7,193 bases of DNA from CAZPUI01 sp964415525 (GTDB lineage: Bacteria > Acidobacteriota > Holophagae > Holophagales > Holophagaceae): positions 1 to 7,193 of the forward strand of contig CAYQAS010000169.1 of NCBI GenBank assembly GCA_964415525.1, in the 5' to 3' direction. Positions 6,363 to 7,193 of the stretch are shown one piece after another. A program made the position numbers and the translations under genes. How positions within the stretch are numbered: the first letter of the stretch is position 1; each line of letters starts with the position of its first letter. The notes under the pieces were generated by a model that worked only from the letters and a program-made list of their open reading frames with translations, did not search any database and was not told the origin of the DNA.

Positions 6363-6397
6363 AGGCTCCCCCCGAACCTGGAGTCCGGGAGGGGGCT
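6363..6397 (+). terminator. Imperfect GC-rich inverted repeat, possible terminator
   Basis: Arms 6363-6374 and 6386-6397 can pair at nine Watson-Crick positions plus one G-U out of twelve, around an 11-base loop. It lies 37 bases after the lipoprotein stop. There is no T-run on the + side, so factor-independent termination is uncertain. Confidence 0.3.
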
Positions 6398-6585
6398 GGA
6401 TGCGGGGATGCGGCATGGATCACCCGAAGGGGCCGAGCGATTCTACGCCTTTGTTCCTATACCCCCCTCGGGGAGGCGGATGCCAGCCGACCTCATGCGT
6501 TGGCGGGGGCCTCGGCCGCTTTGCATCCGCGCTGCTGGACCCTCACAATGGGAGTTCGGCCCGGTCTTCCAGGGCCTGTTTCCTT

Positions 6586-6589
6586 GAGG
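6586..6589 (+). promoter_or_regulatory. Ribosome-binding site of ettA
   Basis: GAGG with a seven-base T-rich spacer precedes the ATG at 6597 and fixes the start. Confidence 0.6.
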
Positions 6590-6596
6590 TTTTTCC

Positions 6597-7193
6597 ATGG
6601 CCAAGCCAGTCAGTGAGACGCCCGAGATCATCTTCTCGATGCATCGGGTGTCCAAGATCTACAACCAGAAGACGGTCATCAAAGACATCAGCCTGGGCTA
6701 CTACTACGGCGCCAAGATCGGTGTGCTGGGCCTGAACGGCTCGGGCAAGTCCACGGTGCTGCGGATCATGGCGGGGGTCGACCAGGACTTCAACGGGTCG
6801 GCGACGCTCTCGAAGGGCTACACCACCGGCATGCTGGAGCAGGAGCCGAAGCTCGACGAGACCAAGACCGTCCGCGAGATCGTGGAGGAGGGCGCGGCGG
6901 AGAAGGTGGGCTGGCTGAAGGAATACAACGCCATCAACGATGCCTTTGCCGATCCCGATGCCGACTACGACACGCTCCTGGCCAAGCAGGGGGAGCTGCA
7001 GGACAAGATCGACACCGCGGACTGCTGGGATCTGGACGCCCAGTTGGATCAGGCCATGGATGCCCTGCGCTGCCCGGACGCCGACACGCCCATCAACGTC
7101 CTCTCCGGAGGTGAGCGCCGCCGTGTGGCACTCTGCCGACTGCTGATCCAGAAGCCCGACATCCTGCTCCTGGACGAGCCCACCAACCACTTC
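6597..7193 (+). CDS. ettA: Energy-dependent translational throttle protein EttA (ABC-F), N-terminal part
   Basis: These are the first 199 residues of an ABC-F ATPase; the frame is open at the right edge, so the C-terminal portion (second ATPase domain) is outside the window. EttA binds the ribosomal E site and gates entry into elongation according to ATP/ADP level. The first nucleotide-binding domain is visible: FSMHRVSKIY near the N-terminus, Walker A GLNGSGKST (45-53), signature LSGGERRRVALCRLL (169-183), and Walker B ILLLDEPTNH (189-198). The inserted arm segment with ADPDADYD matches E. coli EttA (ADPDADFD) almost exactly, which separates it from Uup and other ABC-F members. The N-terminus is about eight residues longer than the E. 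coli protein. It has no membrane segments, as expected for this soluble family. Confidence 0.95.
   Translation, partial: MAKPVSETPEIIFSMHRVSKIYNQKTVIKDISLGYYYGAKIGVLGLNGSGKSTVLRIMAGVDQDFNGSATLSKGYTTGMLEQEPKLDETKTVREIVEEGAAEKVGWLKEYNAINDAFADPDADYDTLLAKQGELQDKIDTADCWDLDAQLDQAMDALRCPDADTPINVLSGGERRRVALCRLLIQKPDILLLDEPTNHF

Larger units (their letters stand above)
6326..6596. other. Intergenic region between the lipoprotein and ettA genes
   Basis: These 271 bases hold no convincing gene; the open frames across them lack family resemblance and usable ribosome-binding sites. They contain at least two GC-rich inverted repeats close to the lipoprotein stop. The ettA promoter should lie in the right half, but I see no paired -35/-10 near consensus; TATACC at 6458-6463 is an isolated weak -10 candidate. 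Confidence 0.5.

Noticed and set aside
6543..7190. A - strand open frame of 215 codons
   Set aside because: It is antisense to ettA, whose motifs are unmistakable.

Overview
This is a GC-rich bacterial chromosomal window with tightly packed genes and no mobile element, CRISPR array, tRNA or rRNA that I can see. No marker fixes the taxon. High GC, a pyruvate formate-lyase system and a bacterial Dnmt2-type methyltransferase would fit an anaerobic or facultative Acidobacteriota (Holophaga/Geothrix type) or a deltaproteobacterial relative such as Geobacter; this is inference only.

Layout. On the + strand, bases 3-854 hold the C-terminal third of pyruvate formate-lyase (pflB, cut by the left edge), followed by its radical-SAM activase (pflA, about 889-1629). 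Next comes a small C5-cytosine methyltransferase (to 2556) whose motifs match the tRNA methyltransferase Dnmt2/TRDMT1 better than a restriction-modification enzyme. Facing it on the - strand are a small DUF4342-type membrane protein (2567-2818), a multi-pass membrane acyltransferase (2961-4064) and an RsmH-type 16S rRNA methyltransferase (4061-5101). The last two overlap by four bases (ATGA) and are probably translationally coupled. A 189-base divergent spacer separates rsmH from a + strand lipoprotein (5291-6325) made of seven repeats of about 44 residues, predicted to be a seven-bladed beta-propeller. After a 271-base spacer with GC-rich inverted repeats, the N-terminal 199 residues of the ABC-F translation factor EttA begin at 6597 and run off the right edge.

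How the genes work together. PflB and PflA form one functional unit for anaerobic pyruvate cleavage to formate and acetyl-CoA. Three of the other genes (Dnmt2-like enzyme, RsmH-type enzyme, EttA) concern RNA modification or translation, but they lie in separate transcription units and no single system is evident. The points most worth a second look are the bacterial Dnmt2 homologue, the N-terminally extended RsmH outside any cell-division cluster and coupled to a membrane acyltransferase, and the regular propeller lipoprotein.
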